A stretch of 64,000 bases of DNA, from positions 1,736,001 through 1,800,000 of the forward strand of contig JAHLEZ010000004.1 of NCBI GenBank assembly GCA_020726505.1, given 5' to 3'. Shown one piece after another: positions 46,831 to 56,656 of the stretch. The notes below the pieces were generated by a model. It did not search any database and was not told where the DNA came from. It worked only from the letters and a program-made list of their open reading frames with translations. The DNA comes from Leptodontidium sp. MPI-SDFR-AT-0119 (taxonomy: Eukaryota; Ascomycota; Leotiomycetes; Helotiales; Leptodontidiaceae). Positions within the stretch are counted from its first letter, which is position 1. The number at the start of each line of letters is the position of its first letter. The position numbers and the translations under genes were made by a program.

Positions 46831-47722
46831 GAGTACTCGACTTCTCCTTCTTCTCGTACGAAGCCGTCACCCTTCGTACGACCAGCTTACGGAGCTGGTA
46901 CCTTACTACCACGACAATTACGACTTCTTCTAAGTCGTACGAGCTGGCACCTTTCTGCCACGACAATTGCGATAATACTCCCTCCCGATCGCATAAAGCT
47001 AGCACCTTACTGCTGAAACAACTGCGACACTTGGCCAAGTGTCGTACGGAGCTGACACCTTTACTGTCGCGGAGCTGACACCTTTACTGTCGCGGAGCTG
47101 ACACCTTTACTGTCTCGATAACTCGGGCTCGTTTCATATCTGAGGGAAGAACGCTTTACTTAGGATAAAGGCTATACTTGGGAAGAGGACGCTTCACTTG
47201 AGGAAGGCATATGCGGGCTTGTTTTTTTCCTTGATTTATTCGTACGAAGCCGTAAAGAAGGGCTAAGCTGGTGGATTGATTGTTCCGTATAATCTAATGA
47301 CAAGAGAAAGATTGCCAGTGTCGGAACAATCACGTGCTCGCTTACCGAGCATATAAGGGAGGTCGGTTGGCCTGGCCAACCTTCCCTCCCTTCGTACAAT
47401 TCAAGAGGCATTTTTATGATCATTTTGAGCTGTACCACTTTACCTGAGCCTAGTCTCCCGACACTTTGCCTACCGTGACACTCAACACCTTACATTTTTA
47501 CCGTGCACGCTGAAGTGGAGTCGATTTTGGTGGTAGTGGGGAGTAATATCGCTGGCGAGGCTTGGTTAATATAATAACTAGAGCTTCCCAACCTCACGAT
47601 TTTAGCGGGGGAAACGCGTCGACGCGGTTTCGTGATTGTGGACTTTGATCTGGCTATAGAATTAGTATAAATTCTGGTACCTTTGCATAGAGAATCGTTA
47701 CCTTTCTTCTATTCTCTTAAAT

Positions 47723-50033
47723 ATGTCTTCTAGAGCTTCCTTTCCGCTATCGAGCCCCCCTCTAACCTCTGTAATCAATGGAAACGCTTCGAGCTCTCCA
47801 ACTTCTCTAAATCGGTCTCGATATGATGGTTCCTCTCCTATAATCACTTATTTTCGCCCTCGTCGTCGCCGACGCTTAATGACACCTTTAGCGCCACGTA
47901 TACCTTCCCCAAGGCGACGACGACGTCGTCGTGGCTCTTCCCCCTCATCTTCACCTCCGCAGAATAGTACTCCATATCGTGGCCCCCCAGCGCCTCCCTC
48001 ATCATCTTCATATGTATTCGACGAGGATTTTTATGGGAATCGAGACTTGTTTAATAGTGATATCGACGAAGAGATAGTGACGTTCGGAGCGACTACGAAT
48101 CGTTAAAAGAAACACTTGCGAATGGCCCACGAGAAGATAGTCGATAATTGTGAAGTTAAGGATAGATTTGTGCCAATGGACGTCCTTATACGCCCTTTAC
48201 GAGCTTACTTCCCTAATGAGGTATCAATCGACGATCTAGCTAGCTTTTTCCGTATGTTTTTCGGGGAGGAACAATTCGAGCAATTCGTAGAGAACACTAA
48301 TAAGTACGCGGTATATTAGAAGTCAGAACATCTAGAAAGTAGTCGTCCTATTTTCAAGCCAGTCAATATTATAGAAATCAAGGTATATGTAGCTCTACTC
48401 ATCTTTATTAGCTACTAACGTAATCGGAAGCCAAAAACCCATTAGGAAACACTAACTTACGCGTTACCGGTCCATCGAATGAAGTAAGTGCGGTACAAGG
48501 AGATCAAGTCCTATTTTAAGGTCTCTAATGTCGACAACGATCGTGATTTGATTCCAGAGGATTGGCACTATAAACTGAGCCCTTTAGATACTCATTTACA
48601 AGCTCAATTCCAAGCTATAGTCACCCTTAGGTCACATATATCGTACGATAAAGTAATAATTGGGTATCGAGGGCGAAGCCAGCACGTTACTAAATGCCCT
48701 AGAAAGCCGGATCCGGATAGTTTCAAGTGCTAGGCACTCTGCGAAAAAGGGTATATATACGACTAGTTGTATTATTCTAGTTCCTGCGGTGAGTCGTCTA
48801 TTCTGAGTTGTTAGTGTCAATAGAAAGAGAGTTAAGAAGTTAGTAGATGAGAGAAGTGAACAAACAATCCCTCCGGAAAAATGATCGGGCCGTGCTAACA
48901 AACCCTTATCTTTCTTATCGTGCTTACTTGGCAGAGTTTTATAACTTCTTATTAGTTAGATTTTGCTGACTTATTATACTTTAGGTACACAAGATATCTA
49001 AGACGCAGCGTAAGCTCACCTAAATCTGTCTCTAACAGCCTGCGGCGTCTTAACTCTCGCTCTTAACCTCCCTTACGATACACACAAATTCGTTATCTTT
49101 TTGGATAACCTCTTTACGAGCTACGAGTTACTTTCTACCCTCCGCAGCTATAGAATCGGCGCAGTTAGGACCGTCAGGAGCGATCGACTTAAGGGCGCGT
49201 TCCAGGAAGAAACATTGGCCTCAAACAACGGCAAGCTAATAGCTTGGGGTGAGATTCGGACTCAGATTATATAGCTCGCAAGTGGAGAACTAGTCCTCTT
49301 AATCATCTGGCAAGATTAAGCTGTTGTGAGGCTTATGAGTACGATCCACACCGGCCTAAGGTACATGATTCAGAACCGCCGTCGCCCTCGAGACTCAGTA
49401 TCTATAACTAAAACAACCCGCGAGATCTTTAATATACTAGCGCCTCTAGAGGCCGATTCTGTCCCCTTAGTAACTCAGCTTCAGCGATTTTTTACAAGCA
49501 AGTTGGCTTTACTAGTCATTATTCCGATCGACGACTACAACTATAACATGAACGGAGTTGATCGCGCAGATTAGCTAAGGGCGGAATTTAAGGTGAAACA
49601 ACTAACTCGACACAACTGGCTTCCTTATTTCTTTTGGCTACTCGATTCTGCGATTATTAACGCCTTTTTATTATAGAGATGGGAGCTCGAAGGCAGAGTA
49701 ATTGGCCGCTAATACGAAGATTAACGCTCCCACCGTCACTTTAGAGAAGCTCTTGTTGCTAATCTAATTAGCGAAGAACCTTCAACAACTCGTCGCAACT
49801 CCCCTATTCGAGTCTACCAAACTAGTCAACTTATTCGACCAAATACTACTCGATATAAGGCAAGACACCACGTCGTGCAAGGTTACAATCAGAGGTCGGA
49901 TTGTTACTATTGCCGTTACAAAGTAACAAAAGGTGCGATAGAAAAGGGGTCAATTCGACGCACACAAAAGAGTTGTGGGGAATGCAATTTGCCTCTATGT
50001 TTACACTGTTTTTATACGTACTATTTAAGCTAA
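47723..50033 (+). pseudogene. piggyBac transposase, RIP-decayed
   Basis: Starting at ATG 47723, one frame runs through stop-interrupted coding sequence to about 48800, then continues in a different frame from 49326 to the TAA at 50031-50033. The N-terminus is Ser/Pro/Arg-rich with an acidic patch (FDEDFYGNRDLFNSDIDEE). DVLIRPLRAYFPNE and the segment KSYFKVSNVDNDRD suit the piggyBac N-terminal catalytic region. CALCEKGYIYD, MNGVDRAD and TRHNWLPYFFWLLDSAIINAF are hallmark DDE_Tnp_1_7 motifs. The C-terminus has the Cys-rich finger (CYYCRYK...CGECNLPLCLHC). Stops are mostly TAG/TAA where Trp or Gln is expected, consistent with C-to-T/G-to-A mutation. Stops and the frame change make it non-functional. 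Confidence 0.85.
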
Positions 50034-50213
50034 TTCCTGTCTTTATATCTTCAATTTTCGTTGTTTTTTATTTTCACAGTAGTAACTTTATATCAGATAC
50101 GAGTTACTTTAAATTCTAAAGCTTTGGGCAGTAAATTTTGCGTTATTCCGCCTGTGGAGCTTCATTTATTTTTGTAGATCTTACCCACTATTGCAGCTCT
50201 TAATATCAAATTG

Positions 50214-50262
50214 CTCCACTTCAGCGTGCACGGTAAAAACCTGTCTTTTCGACCTGGATGGG
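50214..50262 (-). repeat. Right TIR of piggyBac-like element
   Basis: An uninterrupted 49-bp arm that preserves the empty site of the Gypsy insertion (GGTAAAAACC). It is followed by the ATAT duplication at 50263-50266. Confidence 0.9.
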
Positions 50263-50568
50263 ATATGGCATGTCGATTTGGGCGGTCGATCCGGTCTGGA
50301 GAACGGGGGTGTTTCCTGATAGAGGGGGAGATACTATGGAGAGATTGCGTGCTGGTGGTGAGTGATCGGTGGGCGAGATGGTGAGCGGGTCGAGATGCTC
50401 GCTGCTCTGATGGTCGTTGCGTTATCGATCATGGTGTGTATCTTTGGAGATGGCTACTTAATCAGGATGCATCCCTTTCAGAATCAGATATCGAGATATT
50501 GTTCCTGATGAATCTTTGACTCAGATATTGAAGTCACTTCCAAGTACCCATTCTCTCAAATCATCAAC

Positions 50569-51396
50569 ATGGCACCAAACTCCAACACCCTCCTTCTCAC
50601 TTCCCTCTTCCTCACCTCCTTCACACTCACCCTCGCAGCCCCAGCCCCAGCTCGACCAGCGCCAGCCGCAATACCACCCGCCTACGAAATCGTAATCACA
50701 ACCGGCACCCTCCCCCTCCCAAACCCTACCAACAACTCCCCTCTCATCCCCCAAACCACCGCTCAAACAATCACAAGCCGTATCTCAGTCGTGACACCCG
50801 CACCCGAACTCCGCCACCGCCAATGGAGCGTGAACACGCTCCCCACAGAAACAGAAACACACTACTACTGGGACGGGGAAGAGCCGTATTCATGGCCCGC
50901 GGATGAGTACCCACCGTGGCTGCCTCCGAACGGGGGGACTATAGTTAATACTGGTCGTTTAACTGTTACGCTTGGAAAGCGAGCCGAGGGAGGAAAAGGA
51001 GAGAAGAGACAACTAAATCCAATAACGTACAACCCCGGCGGAGGATGGGGAAATACCGTTCTCCCCGTCGCGACGGAGACGGAGCCGGGCTGGTGGGGAG
51101 AAGGCAAGACGTTCACGTTTGCAGGGCAGACTTTTACGATTGGTGGGACGGGCGTGTTGACTATTACGCTTGGGAAACCGCCGAGGGATGTAGGTGTTAG
51201 GACTGTGGGTGTGAGGGATGTTGAGGGGAGGCAGGAGTTGAGTTATGAGGGCGGGAGTACGAGGGATGGGAGTGAGAGTGAGAGTGAGAGTGTGACGGAT
51301 GGCCCGGTTGTTACGTTCACGGATGCGTATGGTGAGGTGAGAACTGTTACTGTAGGGGGAAGTGATTCTCTGGGATTTACCCAGGCGCCTCCGTAG
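50569..51396 (+). CDS. Secreted hypothetical protein with dibasic processing sites
   Basis: A single exon of 275 residues. A signal peptide is evident (LLLTSLFLTSFTLTLA, cleavage near residue 23 before APAPA). The mature part is Pro/Thr/Gly-rich and Trp-rich around 105-120. Two related segments, NTGRLTVTLGKR (about 148-159) and GGTGVLTITLGKP (about 214-226), suggest an internal duplication. The first is followed by KR and KGEKR, good Kex2-type sites. The C-terminus is Ser/Glu-rich. No family was recognised. The dibasic sites could mark processing of a secreted precursor, but there is no clean repeat array, so this is only a possibility. It lies about 300 bp outside the transposon block. Confidence 0.7.
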   Translation: MAPNSNTLLLTSLFLTSFTLTLAAPAPARPAPAAIPPAYEIVITTGTLPLPNPTNNSPLIPQTTAQTITSRISVVTPAPELRHRQWSVNTLPTETETHYYWDGEEPYSWPADEYPPWLPPNGGTIVNTGRLTVTLGKRAEGGKGEKRQLNPITYNPGGGWGNTVLPVATETEPGWWGEGKTFTFAGQTFTIGGTGVLTITLGKPPRDVGVRTVGVRDVEGRQELSYEGGSTRDGSESESESVTDGPVVTFTDAYGEVRTVTVGGSDSLGFTQAPP

Positions 51397-51824
51397 GTTT
51401 GGGATGAGATGAGATGAGATCATGAGGTGCCGGGAGATGTTAGGAGAGCGCTGGATGCTCGGCGGTTTGCTTTCTTGTATCCAGTAGGTAGTAGTTTTGG
51501 AATAGACAAATGTCAGGTGAGAATCTGAAAGAGGAAAGAGAAGGATAGTACAGAGTGAAAATAAAATATGTTGCCAGGCGAGGTAGTTTAAGTTGAGAAA
51601 GACAATATGAAAAATGATAGGATGAACCTTTCCCCACGGATGCACACTTTTAAGATATGTACAGAGCAGACCAAAGCACAAGATAAGCAAGTCATACATC
51701 CATCCAGCAACCATATCCACCCTATCCCATTCCCGACACCAACCGACTTTGCCAAGTCCCGAATCCAATCGCCGGCCGTGACCCAAACAAAGCACCGTTA
51801 GCGTAAACAATGAAAGAGAGACCT
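51397..51824. other. Intergenic region, convergent 3' ends
   Basis: Separates the 3' ends of the secreted-protein gene and the minus-strand HVA1-family gene. A short GAGAT repeat (GAGATGAGATGAGAT) follows the first stop. No gene was seen. Confidence 0.5.
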
Positions 51825-52878
51825 CTACTCAGCCTTGCTCTGGCTTCTAGTCTTCCTCTCAGCACGTCCTGTAGCAGGGACCTTCTTCTCCTTGGCAGGC
51901 TTCTTGTCGCCGTTGGCCTTGGGGCGGCCAGGCTTCTTCTTCTCTCCATTTTCTTTAGCAGCAGCAGCTGGAGCAGGAGCAGCTGGAGCAGGAGCTGCGG
52001 TTCCATTGCTCGTTTTCTGCTTCTTGGTGTCTTCTGCGGGCGTATCCTCGGCCTTCTTCTCAGCTTCGGCATCAACTTTCTCGTCTGCCTTTCTCTTGTC
52101 TCCAGCTTGAGCTTCCGAGCTCTCGTCCTTCTTGTTTTCTTCTTTCTTCTCTTCGGGTTTCTTTTCCTCCGGCTTGTTGTCATCCTTCTTTTCCTCTTCC
52201 TGCTTCTCTTCATCTCTCTTGGGCTCCGAGGAAGTGCCGTTCGATGTAGATGCGTGGCTTTCGACTGTCAGCCTATGCGAATGTCAGAGTCAGTATACTT
52301 TCTTTCAATCATCTAGCGAGCTAGTCTGAGGGAAGTCAAGTGTGTCCTGTAAGATGACACAGTCGGATGCTACCCAAGACAGTCGCATTGGAGTACCTAC
52401 TCGCTTGCTTTCTTGACGACATCGTTCCCCGAACGCTCTATGTGTACAGCAGGGTTTCCTTCTTCGCCATGTTTGGTGATCTCGTTCCCGCGGTGAGAGA
52501 CAACGGTCACATCGCCAGCCTTGACCTCAGCAGCAGTTCCGGATGGTTGACCACTTCCCCAGCTCCAGGAAACTAGAGTAAACTGTTAGTGGATGAGAGC
52601 CGGTTGCAATGCTAGTGATCTATGAAATATCGTTGAAAGACAAGACAATGTGAGGGTATATTCGGGTATGCATATAGTTTCGGATTTAGCGGGATATCGC
52701 CGATGAGAACGCTTATGAAGCTCCCATTTGCAACTGATCGCAGACTTGACGGGAATCTGACGGTTCAAAGGGGAGATATTTGCGATATCGAGGAGTGAGA
52801 AGCCAATTGAGTCCGTTCCGGCGAAAATGAACAAATCCTCATACCTTTGTCTCCTTCTTGGACTTGGTTTGCAGACAT
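51825..52878 (-). CDS. HVA1 (DUF2945, hypervirulence-associated TUDOR) family protein
   Basis: Three exons (52878-52845, 52572-52401, 52272-51825) encode 217 residues. Exon 1 gives MSANQVQEGDK. Splicing adds VSWSWGSGQPSGTAAEVKAG, VTVVSHRGNEITKHGEEGNP and AVHIERSGNDVVKKASELTV, the complete DUF2945/HVA1 TUDOR-like fold. The remaining ~145 residues are Lys/Glu-rich and disordered, with an AT-hook-like KKPGRPKANG near the end. This suggests a nuclear or nucleic-acid-associated role, but this is inference. The family is named after a fungal hypervirulence gene of unclear biochemistry. All junctions keep frame; stop TAG at 51825-51827. Confidence 0.88.
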
Positions 52879-54373
52879 GGTATAAATAGTGGTACAAGGT
52901 AAGTGAAGCTTGGAAGAGGGAGAAATTGATTCTGCGGATTCAAAGAGATGAATTCCGCGACTTAGAAATGGTGATTGGGAAGGTTGCGCGATGAAAAGTG
53001 ATGGGTTGCGACTGGAAAGTGAGATGTTGAGATGGAGTGACGTTCGGGAAGAGGAGGTTCTGTAAATGACGCTATCCCGGTCTATTTGCAGAGGGAATGG
53101 GACTGGGGGGAGTGGGAGGTACAGAACGGAACTGCATTGCACTGGACGGTTGGACGGACTGTGGGAGGCGAACAAGGAAAGAACGATCCACTGGGCTGAG
53201 GTCAGGTGAGAGCAGCCAATAGGAGCAGCGGGACAGAAGGGGAGGAGATTCAGCCACAGCTGAAGTGCAGAGCGGCAGGGGGTTGGGCCTAGCGAATCGA
53301 GCGAATCCCATGCGCTGGCTTGAACAGATTGCGGGGAAGTTTCACTCCCACCCAGCATTCAAGATCTACGAAGCACATGAAGCCTTTGGGACATCAGCAC
53401 TTTCCATTTTGAGGGCGGTATGGGGAGTTATTGTGTGTGTGTGTTGATGGGAAAGTATATCTTCATTGATGCTATTGACTTCTGTCTTTTTGGAGTCTGT
53501 GTGGTGCTGACATTCTGGGTGGAGTCGTTTTGCGGAGCAAGTTCGGTACCTGAATTGGCCTCTCGATTGGTGCTCAAAATAGCTAATGCAGGTCATCACG
53601 GAGCAGAGGAGTGTCGTGAGAGAAAAGGGGCGGTTGAGTAGCGAGCGGGCTTGAGAACTTGGTTTAGCGAGAAAGTTGTCGTCATGATGATACGGGAGAC
53701 TGCATAGACCTGTGAGGCGTATATGTACGGCGAGCCGAGTCTGTTCAACGATCACAAGTGAGATGGCATCGAACCAACGAACCATTACCTACTATTTTAC
53801 TTCCTCTTTTGGAAACCGAATTCAAGTGATTGAGACGAACTCTAACCATTCACCGTTTTGGCACTCTGACGAGTTAGCCGATGCCCCTTTTTCTACGTGT
53901 GCCTGTGCCCCAGACAGCTTTTGGACCATTGAACGGTTAGCCGAGCCCCTTTATCACTCTTCCTCCAAGTGAATTTGCTGAAGCAGGTTGAGAAAAATGT
54001 CACAGTGTTAATTATCTCGCCTCTAAATTAATTCCACAATGAAACTCAGCCTGCCAGAACCGATCCCAGAAACCTCCTTGCATTCCTGTCCTTATTAACC
54101 AATCGAGCAGCACGTGGGGATTTTTGACGTAAACAAATTATATTCGAGCGCAAACTCCCCCGAGAAAGTTAGCGGGCATGTTTAAAGAAGAACTGCCGGA
54201 ACATCTACATCATTCACTCCACTCGCTCACATTTACTCACTTCGCTTCCCAATTTGAAAATTCAATTCACAAATTGAGCAGCTATGGGGACAAAGCGTCG
54301 AAAGTTCAGTCCATTCATATCTCCGTTATCCTGTCCATCCTGCCCTCCGAAGAACCATTGGCCAGCACTCACC
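52879..54373. other. Gene-poor region upstream of the HVA1-family gene
   Basis: About 1.5 kb. It includes the HVA1 promoter near 52880-53100. No gene family was recognised. A GTGTGTGTGT tract lies near 53430-53444. Confidence 0.45.
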
Positions 54374-54638
54374 ATGGGAGGCATTCCAGGAACGTCAAAA
54401 AGATGTATAATTTGCCGGAGACGGAAAATAAAAGTGAGTCTGGCTTCAACTGCTCAAAACAAATACTGATATATGACAGTGCGATCTTCAACATCCAATC
54501 TGCATCCGCTGTTCCAGGTCGTGGTATCAGTGCGGAGGCTACAGCACCAGAACAGTCTATGTGCACCGTCACGCCGGTTTCATGGGCATCTCAGACCGTG
54601 AAAACGTATCCAGGGTCAAAAGAAGGATGTTCTGTTGA
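54374..54638 (+). pseudogene. Zn2Cys6 transcription factor, truncated stub
   Basis: Exons 54374-54433 and 54480-54638 encode 72 residues that begin MGGIPGTSKRCIICRRRKIK. The phase-0 intron (GTGAGT...ACAG) rejoins the classical binuclear cluster, with spacing Cx2Cx6C and Cx5Cx2Cx6C, where the third cysteine opens exon 2 (CDLQHPICIRC). After a short linker (STRTVYVHRHAGFMG) the frame stops at TGA 54636-54638, long before the regulatory domain such proteins need. The TGA could be a mutated CGA. Downstream to about 55820 short open segments persist in shifting frames (for example near 54780 and 55154), possibly decayed remains of the same gene. A 72-residue protein could still bind DNA, but decay is more likely. 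Confidence 0.7.
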
Positions 54639-56656
54639 GCGTCTGTATGGCTTTTCAGGCTTATGAGGTGGGTGGTGATATTCTGCTATTCGATCCATAT
54701 CCTGGAAAATGTCTAGTTTGCGTTTCTATGGTAGGTGGATTTAGGCTGATAAAAGTGTGACAGATGTTCCAATGTACTTCTGGGTCGATAAAATCGTGGA
54801 CAGCACACATAAGCGGAGCCATGTCTGTGTTCAACTCCGAGGATTTACTACCAGTCGAGGGGAACAAAACACTTACATGTTTTAAGATCATTGAAAGAAT
54901 GGCAGTAAGTGCTCACTTGTCCCATTATGTTCGGTTCAACCTGACTCAAGAAGGTAATACTAGCTCTTGTGTCCAAGACAGGAGGTTACGTATCTCAAAA
55001 CAAAGCGTATGAAAGTCTCCCACCTTCACTCGAAGATTCACAAACCGCATACATGTGCGAACTGGCTTAAATCCTATTAATAATCTATGCAAGCACCTCG
55101 GTAAAATCAGTATCTCAGCAAGATGATCTGAATGAACAGTCGCACGGCACGAAGTGCAGCGCGATTGTGTAAAACTGAGCTACACCCGCAAAAAGATCAC
55201 AACTCTCAGTCTCTCAAGAACCGCAAATGAGAGGCATACTGCCCCAATCCAATACCAACAACCGATGCAGCCTTCAGTTCTTGCTCAAGACGCCTGGAAG
55301 CTAGATAACGAATCGTCCTATTTCGCAAGGGCAAGTCCCATCCGTTGGCAGTATCTTAAATTGGCACAAACCTACAAATTTTAAACTGGGAGCTGAAGGT
55401 CACAGTTCCACGCCTCCACGACGTTGCGGTCAGCCCAAATGTCTGTCTCTCCCAGACCACAGTGATTAATGAATCATGCAAAGATCCCGAATCGACTGTT
55501 CGGAGCAACACAGCTTCAGGTATTGAGCCCCGTGACAGTGCTGAGATTGGTCGTAATCCAAGCTCGGGAATTCGCGAGGATAGCTTGGATTGATTACCTC
55601 GTGGATGTGGATTCGTCAACTGATGACCACCATGACTGCACGGAGTCAATATCGCCTGACACAGACTCGCTAGCATCGGAGGATCACACAGAAGAGCAAA
55701 TATCAGAGCGACCAACAAGTAAGAAACGGAAGGGCGTTGGCAGTAACTTGATGCCCGGGACCCCTGACTACGACGTCCAGCGCTCTAGGATCCATCATCT
55801 TCAGCAGCTCGCTGCTCCCTAGATACATTCTCAGGACAGTATCCGATTTCACACTCATTTGACAGCGATTCTCGTTAGGTGGGGTGTGGCTCAAGGACAT
55901 AGGGGGATCTGCGTTGCCCTGCTCGCTGCTTGGGCTTCTTTGCAGCCGTTAATATTGATGTAGATATTCGCGTATTCAAAGACACCTTTGAAGGGGTCCC
56001 TCGATCCTGTAAGTACCTCTATATGATTAGATCTCCCAGTCATCTGATGTCAACACTCACGAAAAACAGACAGAATTCAATATGGAGAGAATTGAAAAGA
56101 TGCACACAAAAATGGATGTTGGCAAACGTTTATACTAGGACATTTTTGGTTCTTGAAATACTTAAATTAGAAGTCTGAGTCGAGACTGCTTCAATTCGGC
56201 CCGAGCTGTAATCAATTCCGAGTCAAGTCAGAACTAGGTCCTTGTGGCAGTGCAGCAAGCAGCAAGTAATTTACCTACCTAGGTAGGTATGCAAGATCTA
56301 TGAACACAAGAGGTTTCGATTTGCTCTTTACTGTGGTTATTTGATATTCCTGGCCCTGCCAAACTCTAACGTGGATAATTCTACACAACCGCGTAAGCAA
56401 TGTAATAATGTAATAGTCGGGAAAGGTAGATGCGAAAAAACGCTTATGTTTGACACGTGACGCACAAAAAAAAGACTTGAGAACCTTGAGAATGCTAAGT
56501 GAGTATCAAAAACAATGTTTTTAAAGAAAAAAACATAAGTTATAAAAGATATTTCAACCTTCCACTTTCGAGCACCAAGGGACTCGCTTAATATAGCATT
56601 AGCGTCTATTTAGCGCCCTTTTGTAATAAGGGAGACAAACTTACAACCCTCAACCT
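54639..56656. other. Probable decayed continuation of the Zn2Cys6 gene and AT-rich spacer
   Basis: Up to about 55820 there are short frames with protein-like composition but no intact domain. A perfect 16-bp palindrome, ACCTACCTAGGTAGGT, lies at 56273-56288. Beyond it the DNA is AT-rich with no genes. Confidence 0.4.
56273..56288. repeat. 16-bp perfect palindrome ACCTACCTAGGTAGGT
   Basis: An exact inverted repeat in a gene-free spacer. Its function is unknown. Confidence 0.85.

Larger units (their letters stand above)
31870..47260. repeat. Dispersed palindromic motif TCGTACGA (core CGTACG)
   Basis: By eye there are about 40 exact CGTACG cores in copia 2 between 39400 and 44630, plus about nine one-off variants (CGTACA, TGTACG). 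That is one per ~130 bp, against about one per 4 kb expected by chance. More lie in the passenger module, and about 15 in the 1.48-kb non-coding element. The same positions are largely kept in copia 1. Examples: 39592, 40312, 41222, 42232, 43076, 44562 and 46175. The motif occurs in all three reading frames and in non-coding parts. Confidence 0.9.
45982..47463 (+). mobile_element. Non-autonomous LTR-type element with a palindromic left end
   Basis: 1482 bp flanked by CTTTG (45977-45981 and 47464-47468). It has no coding capacity for transposition. The right end is a recognisable LTR, 47318-47463 (TGTCGGAACAATC to CTCCCGACA). It is preceded by GAAAGATTGCCAG, the same pre-LTR context as copia (AAGAGTTGCCAG). 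TG...CA ends and the 5-bp TSD fit copia-type integration. The left end is not a normal LTR: 45982-46050 is the inverted copy of the right terminus. The interior contains tandem repeats and many CGTACG motifs. It is probably a TRIM-like passenger mobilised by the copia family. Confidence 0.75.
23925..47494 (+). mobile_element. Gypsy (chromovirus-type) LTR retrotransposon, heavily RIP-mutated, with nested insertions
   Basis: Without the insertions the element is about 8.3 kb. LTRs start TG (RIPped to TA at 45732) and end CA. The TSD is TTTTT at 23920-23924 and 47495-47499. The body is extremely AT-rich, with abundant TpA and very many in-frame stops. Recognisable order: gag-like start, reverse transcriptase, RNase H, integrase, C-terminal chromodomain, which is the order of Gypsy chromoviruses. 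Copia 1 is inserted at 31461-45204 and a non-coding element at 45982-47463. Confidence 0.9.
45732..47494 (+). repeat. Gypsy 3' LTR, interrupted
   Basis: The LTR copy is 45732-45981 joined to 47469-47494. Between them lies a 1482-bp element plus one copy of the CTTTG duplication. The 5' LTR (AAGCTTTGCCTAC) shows the uninterrupted site. Confidence 0.9.
23897..50262 (+). mobile_element. piggyBac-like DNA transposon, split by a Gypsy insertion
   Basis: Excluding the insertion, the element is about 2.79 kb (23897-23924 plus 47500-50262). The termini are inverted repeats of 49 bp with one mismatch. The left arm starts CCCCTCCAGGTCGAAAAGAC; the right arm (50214-50262, reverse complement) starts CCCATCCAGGTCGAAAAGAC. 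It begins CCC and ends GGG, as piggyBac elements do. The flanking 4-bp sequence is ATAT on both sides, where canonical piggyBac elements use TTAA. The internal frame is a decayed piggyBac transposase. The Gypsy element sits 28 bp inside the left arm, so this copy cannot be mobilised as a unit. Confidence 0.88.
23893..50266. mobile_element. Five-element nested transposon block
   Basis: This is the overall extent of the insertion relative to host sequence, including the 4-bp ATAT duplication at each end (23893-23896 and 50263-50266). Order of insertion: piggyBac-like, then Gypsy, then copia 1, then copia 2; a short non-coding element separately entered the Gypsy 3' LTR. Every level has matching TSDs, and empty sites can be read from the partner LTR or TIR. 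Confidence 0.93.

Noticed and set aside
46401..47038. Minus-strand repeated open frames (EGWRLVRRVQSS units)
   Set aside because: They arise from the 77-78 bp DNA tandem array in a non-coding element; reading frame changes with unit length.
45982..47463. Ordinary TIR DNA transposon
   Set aside because: TG...CA ends, 5-bp TSD, an LTR-like right end and a copia-like pre-LTR GAAAGATTGCCAG fit LTR-type integration better; the inverted left end is explained as an aberrant LTR.
51013..51810. 265-codon minus-strand frame overlapping the secreted-protein gene
   Set aside because: Antisense shadow without domain; the plus frame has a clear signal peptide.
51722..52213. Arg/Lys-rich 163-codon minus-strand frame
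   Set aside because: It is the shifted frame of the Lys/Glu-rich tail of the HVA1-family gene; the true frame joins the TUDOR domain.
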